From positions 54,139-118,138 of the forward strand of contig NZ_NAEW01000010.1 in assembly GCF_002075345.1 (NCBI RefSeq): a stretch of DNA of 64,000 bases. Reading direction: 5' to 3'. This DNA is from Citrobacter braakii. Its GTDB lineage: Bacteria; Pseudomonadota; Gammaproteobacteria; Enterobacterales; Enterobacteriaceae. Shown piece after piece: positions 43,011 to 53,863 of the stretch. Within the stretch, counting starts at the first letter, position 1. The number at the start of each line of letters is the position of its first letter. The notes beneath the pieces are model-generated. The model was given only the letters and a program-made list of their open reading frames with translations. It searched no databases and had not been told where the DNA came from. A program made the translations under genes and the position numbers.

Positions 43011-44355
43011 TGTCTTTCTCCCATACGCGAGCGGCCGTTTCCTCGGCGATTTCTACGCAAAGGCCGATGTAGTGAGCAGGATCCAGCAGCGTATTAATTT
43101 CTGAGTCGCTAAAGTGCTGGCGAATAAGAGGGTCATCACGCAGCACATCAGCGTAGGGGATGCCTTCATGCGTGCTGCGCATTGCCAGTTGGTAGACGCG
43201 TTCATGTGCGGCATCTTTGCCCAGCCTTTCCACCAGCTGCATCATGATTTTTTCGCTATTAATAAGACCATGCGTTAACTGCACATTCTGGCGCATACGC
43301 CCAGGATTGATGACTAGCGTTCGCGTCAACTCTTCGGCTCGCATCACAATCTCAGCCATTAGCTCCATACTCTCCTGGATATTACCGTCAAAGATAAAGT
43401 AAGCGGAGCTGTCTGCTTCGAAGGGACGTGGGCTGACATACAGGCAGGAGGTCATTACTGAGTACAATTTCTGCGCGTTGGCGATGATCCCCTTCGCCAG
43501 TTTAGGATTCACTTTTTGCGGCATGGTGCTGCTGCCAACGGTGCCTTTAGTAAAGGCTTCTGAAACTTCGGCAAACTCTTCGCTTGAGGTCTGATAAACC
43601 TCTTCGGCTATTTTGTGTAACGTCGTCGCCAGCAGGCACAAATTACTAATGTATTCAGTGCGGTAAATGCGCGAGTTGCGGGAGGGAATCGCCATTGAAT
43701 GCATTCCCAGCTTTTGGGCAACGCTATCCTGAACCCGGCGGCCGGTTTCACCGGTTGCGTGGAAGGCGCCCACGGCTCCCCCCATCATCACGGTAAAGAC
43801 GCGTTTTTCCGCTTCCCGCATGCGCTGCTGGGCGCTCAGTAACTCATCAATCCACACGGCGGCTTTATAGCCCCAGGTTATGGGTAGCGCGTGCTTACCG
43901 TGGGTACGTCCGGCCATAATCGTTGCTTTATGGTCAGATGCCATCTTTGCCAGGTTACGCAGAATATCGTCCACAAAACCCTGCATGATGGTATCGAACT
44001 GCTTTGCCAGATAAAGCTGTGCTGTTTGCTGAATATTCTGCGTGGTGACGCCGTAATGCACGTATTTTCCGCTTTCACTGTCACAGGCTTTGACCAGCAC
44101 TTTGATGACCGGAACGAAGCCGTGACCAATCTCGCGCAGCAGGCGTTCCATTTCCGTCAGGTCAATCTTATCCACGTGGCAGTTAGCGGTAATATTGACT
44201 GCAGCGCTGGCGGGGATCATGCCGTGTCCGGCCTGAGCCTGAGCCAGGGCGGCTTCAACATCGAGCCATGACTGTACCCGCGCTGGCTGCGCGAGCAGAG
44301 ATTTCATTCCTCGATCGTCGATCGTTTTGCTTTTTGAATCATACAGTGCACGCAT
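43003..44355 (-). CDS. PurB-like lyase of the aspartase/fumarase superfamily
   Basis: The product has 450 residues from the ATG at 44355, which follows AAGGAGATAGTA. The frame extends nine codons further, into the EIICB end. The three superfamily blocks are present: KYVHYGVTTQNIQQT (about 98-112), AGRTHGKHALPITWG (about 148-162, with the catalytic histidine of adenylosuccinate lyase) and the signature loop GSSTMPQKVNP (about 277-287). Adenylosuccinate lyase itself is an essential gene in another locus (purB). Here the enzyme sits between a PTS permease and a NagA-like deacylase, which suggests cleavage of an N-succinyl-type sugar derivative to fumarate and an amino sugar. Confidence 0.85.
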   Translation of the reverse strand: MRALYDSKSKTIDDRGMKSLLAQPARVQSWLDVEAALAQAQAGHGMIPASAAVNITANCHVDKIDLTEMERLLREIGHGFVPVIKVLVKACDSESGKYVHYGVTTQNIQQTAQLYLAKQFDTIMQGFVDDILRNLAKMASDHKATIMAGRTHGKHALPITWGYKAAVWIDELLSAQQRMREAEKRVFTVMMGGAVGAFHATGETGRRVQDSVAQKLGMHSMAIPSRNSRIYRTEYISNLCLLATTLHKIAEEVYQTSSEEFAEVSEAFTKGTVGSSTMPQKVNPKLAKGIIANAQKLYSVMTSCLYVSPRPFEADSSAYFIFDGNIQESMELMAEIVMRAEELTRTLVINPGRMRQNVQLTHGLINSEKIMMQLVERLGKDAAHERVYQLAMRSTHEGIPYADVLRDDPLIRQHFSDSEINTLLDPAHYIGLCVEIAEETAARVWEKDNG

Positions 44356-44371
44356 TACTATCTCCTTGAAT

Positions 44372-45931
44372 TTATTTCGCACCGACGAGGCGGTCGTCTA
44401 CCGCGTTACGGACAAATTCTACGTGTGGGCCGAATACCACATGAACATGGTTGCTGGAGGGGATAAAGGTTCCCAGCGAGCCAGATTCTTTAAGAATGGC
44501 CATGTCCATTTTTTTCTGATCTTTCAAATCAATACGTAACCGTGAAACGCAGTTTTCAACGCGCTTGATATTTTCTGTCCCGCCCAGCCCCTGAATCACC
44601 AGTTCGGCGACTTTGTCGTACTCTTTATTGTTCAGTAAGGTGCTGTCAGCGATTTCACTCTCGCGGCCTGGGGTCTTAATATCAAATTTACCGATCGCAA
44701 AGCGGAAGACGAAATAGAAGACAACAAAGTTAATCACGCCGAGGATAATTAAATTAATCCATTGGGTGTGTTCATACATCAAACCGAAAATACCAAAATC
44801 AAAAATAGTGCCGCGAATATAGCCGATGGAGACTTCCAGTAATTGCAGTGGAATGGTCAATAAGCCACAGAGTACCGCATAGATAATAAAGAGTTTTGGC
44901 GCGATAAACAGGAAGGAGAACTCCAGCGGTTCGGTAATATTCCCCAGCATGGCGGTCAGCACCACGGTCAGGATCATCCCTTTGGCAAATTTCTTATTCT
45001 TGAAATAGGCCATGTGGTACATCGCCAGACCAATCGCCGGAACGCGGAACAGCGTCGTGAGCATTTGTGATGAGGCAAGATAGCTGGTGAGCGTCGGCAT
45101 ATACTCTTTCCAGGCCGGATGGGTGGGACCAAGCTCAAACAGGATTTTATTGATAGCGGGTAAAATACCGACATAGGTCTGCCCGTCAATCAGGTACGTA
45201 CCGCCTGCCGCGGTGAAACGCACGGTGGAACTGAGGACGTGGTGCAGGCCAAACGGGATCAGCAGGCGATTGAGCGTCATATAGATACCTGCACCAATGT
45301 TGGGTGCCATCATTATTGTTGATATGGCGCGCATACCTGCGGTAAACAGATCCCAGATAAAAGGAATGATCAAGCCGACGGGAATGGAAAAAGCAATGGC
45401 TAAGATCGCGACGGATTTTTTACCGCTGAAAAAGGCGAAAGCGAGAGGTAATTGCAGCCGGTAAAAACGGTCGGTTATTTTAGCTGCCAGCAGCCCGGCA
45501 ATAATGCCGCCCAGCGCTTCGATTTTCAGCGTCTGAATACCTAATACCATTCCCTGTCCGACCAAAGCCATATCCTCTTTCGCCAGCGTACCCGCCAGCT
45601 TAAGATGCACATGCATGGCGATAAGCAGAGTCAGGTAAGCCACGACGGACGCAAATACAGCAATCCCTTTTTCTTTTTTAGACATACCGTAGGCGACACC
45701 CATCGCGAACAGTAAAGGAATATTATTAAAAACGACGCTGCTGATTAATCCCAGAGAAGAGAGAATTGCTCTGAAAATTTCATTGCCCAGAAAGGGGAGT
45801 TTATCAATCATATAGCTCTGCCCTAACGCAGCGCTAATTCCCATGACCATCCCCACAGGCGCCAGTACGGCGATCGGTAATAATAGCGATCGACCGAATG
45901 TCTGAATTTCATTCTTAAAATTAGCATTCAT
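44372..45931 (-). CDS. Glucose-family PTS permease EIICB
   Basis: The product has 519 residues. The EIIC domain (about 1-400) has about ten hydrophobic segments and the substrate-region motif GNITEPLEFSFLFIAP (about 330-345). The EIIB domain (about 430-519) has the phosphorylated cysteine in NCVSRLRIDLKD. There is no EIIA domain, so EIIA-Glc (Crr, encoded at 23293-23802) is the expected donor, as for MalX and PtsG. The ATG follows CAGGATTAACTT. It is the first gene of a three-gene operon with the lyase and deacylase, so the imported compound probably arrives as a 6-phosphate. Confidence 0.88.
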   Translation of the reverse strand: MNANFKNEIQTFGRSLLLPIAVLAPVGMVMGISAALGQSYMIDKLPFLGNEIFRAILSSLGLISSVVFNNIPLLFAMGVAYGMSKKEKGIAVFASVVAYLTLLIAMHVHLKLAGTLAKEDMALVGQGMVLGIQTLKIEALGGIIAGLLAAKITDRFYRLQLPLAFAFFSGKKSVAILAIAFSIPVGLIIPFIWDLFTAGMRAISTIMMAPNIGAGIYMTLNRLLIPFGLHHVLSSTVRFTAAGGTYLIDGQTYVGILPAINKILFELGPTHPAWKEYMPTLTSYLASSQMLTTLFRVPAIGLAMYHMAYFKNKKFAKGMILTVVLTAMLGNITEPLEFSFLFIAPKLFIIYAVLCGLLTIPLQLLEVSIGYIRGTIFDFGIFGLMYEHTQWINLIILGVINFVVFYFVFRFAIGKFDIKTPGRESEIADSTLLNNKEYDKVAELVIQGLGGTENIKRVENCVSRLRIDLKDQKKMDMAILKESGSLGTFIPSSNHVHVVFGPHVEFVRNAVDDRLVGAK

Positions 45932-46333
45932 AAGTTAATCCTGACGTGAATTCTCTTGAGGATAAGATACGTTCAGGAGATTTTTGCTCAAGGGCAAATA
46001 GTGAAAAATAAAAAGCGCAGGATTTGACCATAAAAAAGCAGCCTGCAGGTTAATGCTGGTCACTTAAGGATTGATTAGCTGCAAAGGTATTTTTTATTAA
46101 AGCGAAACGGATTGAACTGAAAGTCAGCGTACTGAAGCGATCCGAAGGAAGACGACATAAGGCGAATGGATCACGAAGTGACGATTTTTCCTGCCGGAAG
46201 CCTGGGTGGCAAGGGAGACGGTGAGCCTCCCTTGCCCGTTACGGGAATGAGGGGTTCAGAGAAACAATGAACATACGGTGAACGGAACCCTTTGCCATTG
46301 TTAAAAATTCTCTGTTACCACAGGTTCCTTTTC
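45932..46333. promoter_or_regulatory. Upstream region of the EIICB operon
   Basis: No gene is visible. A near-palindrome TTTGCTC-AA-GGGCAAA lies at 45983-45998, about 52-67 bases before the EIICB start on the minus strand, and may be an operator. A 10-pair hairpin (GGCAAGGGAG / CTCCCTTGCC) lies at 46208-46236. It has no T-run and its role is unclear. Confidence 0.4.
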
Positions 46334-46663
46334 TTAATGACGATGCCCGTGACCGCCGCGCCCACGACCGCGATGGTCGTCACGGTCATTCCAGCCTTCT
46401 CGGTAGCCGCGTTCATAAGCTTTGCGTTTATCCCAGCCACGATGGTAGCCGTTGTCATGACGCCACCAGCGATTTTTGCGCCACTCATAGTTATGGTGCC
46501 AGTAATCCCGGTCGCGCCAGCGGCCGCCATCCCAGTAGTTACCGTAATTATCGCGATCGCCAATTTGCAATTTTATTGATGGCAGCAGGGTGATTTCGCC
46601 AGCGTTCGCGGCCAGCGGTGTAAAAGCCATTAAGACTGCCGCCAGAATCAGTGACCTGAACAT
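46334..46663 (-). CDS. ypeC: Secreted Trp/His/Arg-rich protein YpeC (DUF2502)
   Basis: The product has 109 residues, about the E. coli length. A signal peptide (1-21, ending ANA) is followed by [20 protein letters not shown] and then a region unusually rich in Trp, His, Arg, Asp and Gly, ending GRGGHGHRH. Periplasmic location is expected. Function is unknown. The composition could suit metal or polyanion binding, but that is speculation. Confidence 0.93.
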   Translation of the reverse strand: MFRSLILAAVLMAFTPLAANAGEITLLPSIKLQIGDRDNYGNYWDGGRWRDRDYWHHNYEWRKNRWWRHDNGYHRGWDKRKAYERGYREGWNDRDDHRGRGRGGHGHRH

Positions 46664-46713
46664 GTTTTCTCTCCTTCACGATCGAGCCGTAGCCGGCCTG
46701 TTAACGTAATATT

Positions 46714-46733
46714 ACGGGGCAGTAAAGCCCCGT
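46714..46733 (-). terminator. Hairpin downstream of the aldo/keto reductase gene
   Basis: A 7-pair stem (ACGGGGC / GCCCCGT) with a 6-base loop lies 59 bases past the stop on the minus strand, followed by AATATTACG. It is a weak terminator candidate. Confidence 0.4.
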
Positions 46734-46791
46734 TTCATCGCCACAACTCTTAAATCGCAAGTGAGAGCACTTTTTGTTAATAAATGTGTCT

Positions 46792-47790
46792 TTATTTCAA
46801 CCGACTCAGAATGGCATCAATCTCCGCGCACTCTTCAGGCGTAAAGTGACGGTTTGCCAGCATGCCGACGGCATCTTCAATTTGCGCCGGTTTACTGGCA
46901 CCAATCAGCACAGACGTGACCTTGTCTTCCCGGAGAACCCACGCGAGCGCCATCTGAGACAGCTTTTGTCCCCGTCGCTCTGCCAGTGCGTTCAGCGCTC
47001 GAACTTTTTCCAGTTTTTGTGGGGTGATCTGGTCCGGATTCAGAAAACGGCTGGTGCTTGCGGCGCGAGAATCCGCAGGAATACCGTTCAGATAGCGGTC
47101 GGTTAACTGCCCGCCAGCCAGCGGTGAGAAGGCGATACTACCGACGCCTTTTTCCTGTAAAAGCGACAGCAGGCTCTCTTCGACCCAACGCTCAAACATA
47201 GAATATTTGGGCTGATGAATAAGGCATGGCGTACCTAAATCGTCGAGTATTTCAATCGCTTGCCGGGCAAGTTCAGCCGGATAGTTAGAGAGGCCTACGT
47301 ACAGCGCTTTGCCCTGACGGACGATATGATCCAGTGCACGCATGGTTTCTCTGAGCGGTGTTTCAGGGTCGGGGCGATGGTGGTAGAAGATATCGACATA
47401 CTCCAGCCCCAGACGCTTCAGGCTTTGATCGAGGCTGGCAATCAGGTATTTGCGTGAACCCCAGTCCCCATAAGGGCCTTCCCACATGGTGTAACCCGCT
47501 TTGGTGGAGATGATCAGCTCATCTCGCCACGGTAAAAAATCTTCCTGCAGGATGCGACCAAAATTTCGCTCCGCTGAACCCGGCGGTGGACCATAGTTAT
47601 TCGCCAGATCAAAATGGGTGATCCCCAGATCGAATGCACGCTGTAACAGCGCCCGACTGTTCTCGACCTGCGTGGTATCACCAAAATTGTGCCACAACCC
47701 CAGTGATACAATCGGGAGCTTGAGGCCGCTCTGACCGCAGCGGCGGTACTCCATTGTCTGATAACGATTTTCAGCAGCCTGATAAGCCAT
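46792..47790 (-). CDS. Aldo/keto reductase (YghZ-like)
   Basis: The product has 332 residues with an NADP-dependent TIM-barrel fold. The catalytic tetrad is visible: Asp and Tyr in FDLANNYGPPPGSAE (about 60-74), Lys in ISTKAGY (about 94-100) and His in FYHHRPDPETP (about 135-145). It resembles the E. coli L-glyceraldehyde-3-phosphate reductase YghZ and a Salmonella protein in the same position. The physiological aldehyde is unknown. It is divergent from ipdC, whose product also makes an aldehyde, so a joint role in indole-3-acetaldehyde reduction is possible but unproven. Confidence 0.9.
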   Translation of the reverse strand: MAYQAAENRYQTMEYRRCGQSGLKLPIVSLGLWHNFGDTTQVENSRALLQRAFDLGITHFDLANNYGPPPGSAERNFGRILQEDFLPWRDELIISTKAGYTMWEGPYGDWGSRKYLIASLDQSLKRLGLEYVDIFYHHRPDPETPLRETMRALDHIVRQGKALYVGLSNYPAELARQAIEILDDLGTPCLIHQPKYSMFERWVEESLLSLLQEKGVGSIAFSPLAGGQLTDRYLNGIPADSRAASTSRFLNPDQITPQKLEKVRALNALAERRGQKLSQMALAWVLREDKVTSVLIGASKPAQIEDAVGMLANRHFTPEECAEIDAILSRLK

Positions 47791-47822
47791 ATAGCCTCCT
47801 GTCAGATAAGGTGTGACTTTGA

Positions 47823-49625
<1,803 letters not shown>

Positions 49626-50861
49626 CTACTTATCGGTACGCTCGGCGATCATCATCGGTTTGCCCGCCAGCAGCAGCCAGGCGGGCAGCATGACGATGCA
49701 CAGTAGCGGCAGCAGGGTGGAATCTGGCACCACCACTGCTGCCATAAACAGGCTCAGCCAGGCGTCACGGGTGACGACCAGCACCAGTCCAAGAATCGCG
49801 CAGGAGACGGTAATGGCCGCTGGCACCGCTTCAACGTGGGCGTGCAGCATCAGGCCAAGCGCGACCCCAACGAATACTGCCGGGAAAATTCGCCCGCCGC
49901 GAAAACCACTCGCAGCTGCAACCACTAATGCCGCCAATTTGATCACGGCGAGCATGAAATAATCCGATGCTCCCAGCGTCTGGCTAAATGCCATTTGCTG
50001 CATTTCGTCCAGTCCTTTAAACAAGGTAAGCGGTCCGCCGATAACGCCTAAAATGCCGAGGATTAAGCCGCCAGCCCCAAGAATCAGGACCGGGTGTTTC
50101 AATCGATGCATTAAATGGTGTAAACGCGGCAGACACCAGACAGCCACCATCCCGGCGGCAATGGCGATGGCGGCAACGACCGCACCGCTGAGGATATCGA
50201 TCACGTGCATCTGCGTGTAGTGCGCGATGGGCAGTGAAAAATGGGGGTGAAAAAACAGACTGGTGGTCAGCGAGCCCGCGGCGGCGGCCATTAACGGTGC
50301 AAACAGGCGATCCCACAAAGGAACATTGTCCGAGCTATTCAGCGTTTGTGAAAAGACCAGCGCGGCGGCAACGGGGGTGCCAAATAGCGCGCCGATGGTG
50401 CCGGCAGAGGCGAGGATGGTCCAGTCCAGCTTAGCAATGCGGGGAAACATACGGCTGCCGAGCGCCACAGCCAGTGCGATATTCACGGTCATGATCGGGT
50501 GTTCCGGACCCAAACTGACGCCACCCGCCAGGCCGAGGATGAGCGCTGCCAGCAAGCCCGGAATTGCTGAGGTGGGGACCGGCATTCCAATTAACGGCTC
50601 ACAGGCAGGATCCGGTCCCGCGTGACCCTGGCTGTAGCGAATAACTAACCCGACCATAATCCCCGTGAGCGTCAGCATGCCGATAATCCACAGCGGAGAG
50701 TCCTGGGCAATACCGATGCTAACGGGCAGGCGTTCCCACAAAAATTGCTGTAAAACGGACGCCACTTTCATCACAACGATCAACACCAGGCTGGAGGCAA
50801 TACCAATAATTAGCGCAGGAGTTGATAGCAAGAGCATCGTTCTGGCTCGTGGATGAAGCAT
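49626..50861 (-). CDS. yfeO: Putative ion-channel protein YfeO (ClC family)
   Basis: The product has 411 residues with about ten hydrophobic helices, similar in length to E. coli YfeO (418). ClC-like motifs include [15 protein letters not shown] (about 111-125), [14 protein letters not shown] (about 159-172) and [14 protein letters not shown] (about 319-332). The first resembles the GxGxP-type anion-selectivity loop with the gating glutamate. Ion selectivity has not been shown to my knowledge. Confidence 0.92.
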   Translation of the reverse strand: MLHPRARTMLLLSTPALIIGIASSLVLIVVMKVASVLQQFLWERLPVSIGIAQDSPLWIIGMLTLTGIMVGLVIRYSQGHAGPDPACEPLIGMPVPTSAIPGLLAALILGLAGGVSLGPEHPIMTVNIALAVALGSRMFPRIAKLDWTILASAGTIGALFGTPVAAALVFSQTLNSSDNVPLWDRLFAPLMAAAAGSLTTSLFFHPHFSLPIAHYTQMHVIDILSGAVVAAIAIAAGMVAVWCLPRLHHLMHRLKHPVLILGAGGLILGILGVIGGPLTLFKGLDEMQQMAFSQTLGASDYFMLAVIKLAALVVAAASGFRGGRIFPAVFVGVALGLMLHAHVEAVPAAITVSCAILGLVLVVTRDAWLSLFMAAVVVPDSTLLPLLCIVMLPAWLLLAGKPMMIAERTDK

Positions 50862-50930
50862 ATTCTATTCCTTAAAACAGAGTCATAGACATAGTTTGCA
50901 CAGCCTGCGCAACCGCATCGCTGCAAATGG

Positions 50931-50946
50931 TGCTGAAACGATAAAG
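50931..50946 (+). promoter_or_regulatory. Candidate Cra site upstream of glk
   Basis: TGCTGAAACGATAAAG matches the well-conserved left half of the Cra (FruR) operator (GCTGAAACG). E. coli glk is Cra-repressed. The site lies about 120-135 bases before the glk start. Confidence 0.5.
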
Positions 50947-51065
50947 TAATTATGTGATCTGGATCGATTTTCCACGGGCATCAGCCTTCAGGGCGTTGTT
51001 GTTATGCCCCCATGAATTTACAGTGTGGCAAAGATTTATTCTGACTTTAGCGGAGCAGTGGAAGA

Positions 51066-52031
51066 ATGACAAAATATGCTTTAGTAGGTGATGTTGGCGG
51101 CACCAACGCGCGTCTTGCTCTGTGCGACATTGCCAGCGGCGAGATTTCGCAGGCAAAAACCTATTCCGGGCTGGATTACCCAAGCCTCGAGGCGGTAGTA
51201 CGCGTATACCTGGATGAGCATAGCGTCAGCGTCGAGGATGGTTGTATTGCCATTGCCTGTCCGATAACCGGTGACTGGGTGGCAATGACCAACCATACCT
51301 GGGCATTCTCTATTGCTGAGATGAAAAAAAATCTGGGCTTCAGCCATCTGGAAATCATCAATGATTTCACCGCCGTGTCGATGGCGATCCCGATGCTGAA
51401 GAAAGAGCATTTGATCCAGTTTGGCGGTGCGGAACCTGTTGAAGGTAAACCGATTGCTGTCTATGGCGCAGGTACCGGACTCGGCGTGGCGCATTTGGTG
51501 CATGTAGATAAACGCTGGGTGAGCCTGCCTGGTGAAGGCGGTCACGTGGATTTTGCGCCTAACAGCGAAGAAGAAGGGATTATCCTTGAGGTCCTGCGTG
51601 CGGAAATTGGTCACGTTTCCGCAGAGCGCGTACTGTCAGGTCCGGGGCTGGTTAATCTGTATCGCGCCATCGTCAAATCAGACGGGCGCCTGCCGGAAAA
51701 TCTGCAGCCGAAGGATATCACCGGGCGTGCGCTGGCTGATTCCTGTATCGACTGTCGTCGCGCGCTGTCGCTGTTCTGCGTCATCATGGGGCGTTTTGGC
51801 GGCGATCTGGCGTTAACGCTGGGCACGTTTGGCGGTGTGTACATCGCTGGCGGCATCGTACCGCGCTTCCTCGACTTCTTTAAAGCTTCGGGTTTCCGTG
51901 GTGGTTTTGAGGATAAGGGGCGTTTTAAAGCCTACGTACAGGATATTCCGGTATATCTGATCGTGCATGATAACCCGGGCCTGCTTGGTTCCGGTGCGCA
52001 TCTGCGCCAGACGCTGGGTCATATTTTGTAA
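51066..52031 (+). CDS. glk: Glucokinase Glk
   Basis: Glk phosphorylates free cytoplasmic glucose with ATP. The product has 321 residues, equal to E. coli. The ATP phosphate loop is [12 protein letters not shown] (about 8-19). The substrate site contains [12 protein letters not shown] (about 99-110), and [10 protein letters not shown] (about 157-166) follows. It is monocistronic, ended by the hairpin at 52082-52108. Confidence 0.97.
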   Translation: MTKYALVGDVGGTNARLALCDIASGEISQAKTYSGLDYPSLEAVVRVYLDEHSVSVEDGCIAIACPITGDWVAMTNHTWAFSIAEMKKNLGFSHLEIINDFTAVSMAIPMLKKEHLIQFGGAEPVEGKPIAVYGAGTGLGVAHLVHVDKRWVSLPGEGGHVDFAPNSEEEGIILEVLRAEIGHVSAERVLSGPGLVNLYRAIVKSDGRLPENLQPKDITGRALADSCIDCRRALSLFCVIMGRFGGDLALTLGTFGGVYIAGGIVPRFLDFFKASGFRGGFEDKGRFKAYVQDIPVYLIVHDNPGLLGSGAHLRQTLGHIL

Positions 52032-52038
52032 GGCCAAC

Positions 52039-52066
52039 GCCGGACGGTGCACAGCGCTTATCCGGC
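52039..52066. repeat. REP-like palindrome downstream of glk
   Basis: GCCGGA / TCCGGC arms enclose a GGTGCACAGCGCTTA core, typical of a REP unit, between the glk stop and its terminator. Confidence 0.65.
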
Positions 52067-52081
52067 TTACATATATCCCGC

Positions 52082-52108
52082 AAAACCGCGTTTATTACGC
52101 GGTTTTTT
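52082..52108 (+). terminator. glk terminator
   Basis: A stem AAAACCGCG / CGCGGTTTT with a 7-base loop ends in a T6 run. Confidence 0.85.
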
Positions 52109-52157
52109 ATGCCTGCCGCCCGCCTTTCCGACCTTCGTCACATTTCCGAATGGCGGG

Positions 52158-52187
52158 ATTATTTGTCCAGTAAAAGCATTATTTGTC
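52158..52187 (+). promoter_or_regulatory. Tandem direct repeat upstream of the fry operon
   Basis: ATTATTTGTC occurs at 52158-52167 and again exactly at 52178-52187, 20 bases apart. Similarity extends outside: a G two bases before each copy and a TAA-like tail three bases after. A CATAAT -10 candidate lies at 52215-52220, so the second copy would abut the -35 region. This geometry suits an AraC-type activator, such as the YpdC encoded at the other end of the locus. Confidence 0.55.
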
Positions 52188-52251
52188 TGATAACGGTCGT
52201 TACTTTCCCCGGACCATAATTTCACTCGTTAACTATTACGAGGAAATGATT

Positions 52252-52578
52252 ATGAGCAAAAAACTGATTGCCGTTTGCGCGTGCCCAATGGGGCTGGCCC
52301 ATACCTTTATGGCGGCTCAGGCGCTGGAAGAAGCCGCGGTTGAAGCGGGTTATGAAGTGAAAATTGAAACCCAGGGTGCGGACGGAATTCAAAATCGCCT
52401 GACGGCGCAGGATATCGCTGAGGCAACATTGATCATCCATTCTGTTGCCGTTACTCCGGAAGATAACGAGCGTTTTGAGTCGCGTGACGTTTACGAAATT
52501 ACGTTACAGGACGCGATAAAAAATGCAGCCGGCATCATCAAAGAGATCGAAGAGATGGTTGCCGCTGAACAACAATAA
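52252..52578 (+). CDS. fryB: Fructose-like PTS enzyme IIB, FryB
   Basis: FryB carries phosphate from the EIIA part of FryA to the substrate bound in FryC. The product has 108 residues. The active cysteine (C11) lies in VCACPMGLAHTFMAAQAL. The ATG at 52252 is preferred over one two codons earlier because it gives the family start MSKKLIA and good spacing to AGGA. It is the first gene of fryB-fryC-ypdF-ypdE-fryA. The natural substrate is not known. Confidence 0.94.
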   Translation: MSKKLIAVCACPMGLAHTFMAAQALEEAAVEAGYEVKIETQGADGIQNRLTAQDIAEATLIIHSVAVTPEDNERFESRDVYEITLQDAIKNAAGIIKEIEEMVAAEQQ

Positions 52579-52598
52579 TCATCGACAGGGAATTACGT

Positions 52599-53846
52599 AT
52601 GGCCATTAAAAAACGCAGTGCAACCGTTGTGCCTGGTGCATCTGGTGCGGCAGCGGCAATAAAAAATCCACCGGCCTCCCACAATAGCTTCTGGGGCGAA
52701 CTTCCGCAGCATGTGATGTCGGGTATTTCGCGCATGGTACCGACGTTAATTATGGGCGGGGTAATTCTCGCCTTCTCGCAACTGATCGCCTATAGCTGGC
52801 TCGATATACCTGCTGACACCGGCATCATGGATGCGCTGAACAGCGGAAAATTCAGCGGTTTTAATCTCTCATTACTGAAGTTTGCCTGGCTGTCGCAATC
52901 TTTTGGCGGCGTGCTGTTTGGTTTTGCTATTCCGATGTTTGCCGCGTTTGTCGCCAACTCTATCGGCGGTAAGCTGGCGTTTCCGGCTGGGTTCATTGGT
53001 GGACTGATGTCCACTCAGCCCACGCAGATACTGAATTTTGACCCAGCGACGCTGCAATGGGCAACCAGTGCTCCCGTCCCGTCAACCTTTATTGGCGCGC
53101 TGATTATCTCGATTGTCGCCGGGTATCTGGTTAAGTGGATGAACCAAAAAATCCAGTTGCCTGATTTCCTGCTGGCATTCAAAACCACCTTTTTACTGCC
53201 CATTCTTTCCGCGATCTTCGTCATGTTGGCGATGTATTACGTGATAACGCCGTTTGGCGGGTGGATCAACGGCGGAATTCGTTCACTGCTGACGGCGGCT
53301 GGAGAGAAAGGCACGCTGATGTACGCGATGGGGATTTCTGCGGCAACGGCGATTGACCTCGGCGGTCCGATTAATAAAGCCGCAGGATTTGTCGCCTTCA
53401 GCTTTACTACCGATCACGTTCTGCCGGTAACCGCACGCTCTATTGCCATCGTGATTCCTCCAATTGGCCTCGGGTTGGCTACGCTTCTCGATCGGCGCTT
53501 AACCGGCAAACGCCTGTTCAGCGCACAGCTCTACCCGCAAGGGAAAACGGCAATGTTCCTCGCATTTATGGGCATCAGCGAAGGGGCAATCCCGTTTGCG
53601 CTGGAAAGCCCCATCACGGCAATTCCATCCTATATGGTTGGCGCTATTGTCGGATCGACGGCTGCCGTCTGGCTGGGGGCGGTGCAGTGGTTCCCTGAAT
53701 CGGCTATCTGGGCATGGCCGCTGGTCACTAACCTCGGCGTCTATATGGCGGGGATCCTGTTAGGTGCGGTGATTACGGCGCTGATGGTGGTGTTCCTGCG
53801 CAACATGATGTACCGCAAAGGCAAATTGCTGATTGAAAGCCTCTGA
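52599..53846 (+). CDS. fryC: Fructose-like PTS permease IIC, FryC
   Basis: FryC is the membrane translocation subunit, 415 residues with about ten helices, like E. coli FryC. The conserved EIIC loop includes [20 protein letters not shown] (about 245-264) and the active-site-type [15 protein letters not shown] (about 324-338). It begins 20 bases after fryB. Confidence 0.94.
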   Translation: MAIKKRSATVVPGASGAAAAIKNPPASHNSFWGELPQHVMSGISRMVPTLIMGGVILAFSQLIAYSWLDIPADTGIMDALNSGKFSGFNLSLLKFAWLSQSFGGVLFGFAIPMFAAFVANSIGGKLAFPAGFIGGLMSTQPTQILNFDPATLQWATSAPVPSTFIGALIISIVAGYLVKWMNQKIQLPDFLLAFKTTFLLPILSAIFVMLAMYYVITPFGGWINGGIRSLLTAAGEKGTLMYAMGISAATAIDLGGPINKAAGFVAFSFTTDHVLPVTARSIAIVIPPIGLGLATLLDRRLTGKRLFSAQLYPQGKTAMFLAFMGISEGAIPFALESPITAIPSYMVGAIVGSTAAVWLGAVQWFPESAIWAWPLVTNLGVYMAGILLGAVITALMVVFLRNMMYRKGKLLIESL

Positions 53847-53863
53847 TTAGAAGGATTGTGACC

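Noticed and set aside
43003..44355. Calling the cassette B lyase purB
   Set aside because: It belongs to the superfamily, but the operon partners are a PTS permease and a deacylase, and purB normally sits in another locus beside hflD/mnmA or phoP genes.
46208..46236. Terminator for ypeC or EIICB
   Set aside because: It lies downstream of the ypeC stop (about 98 bases) and upstream of EIICB but has no T-run on either strand. The role is left open.
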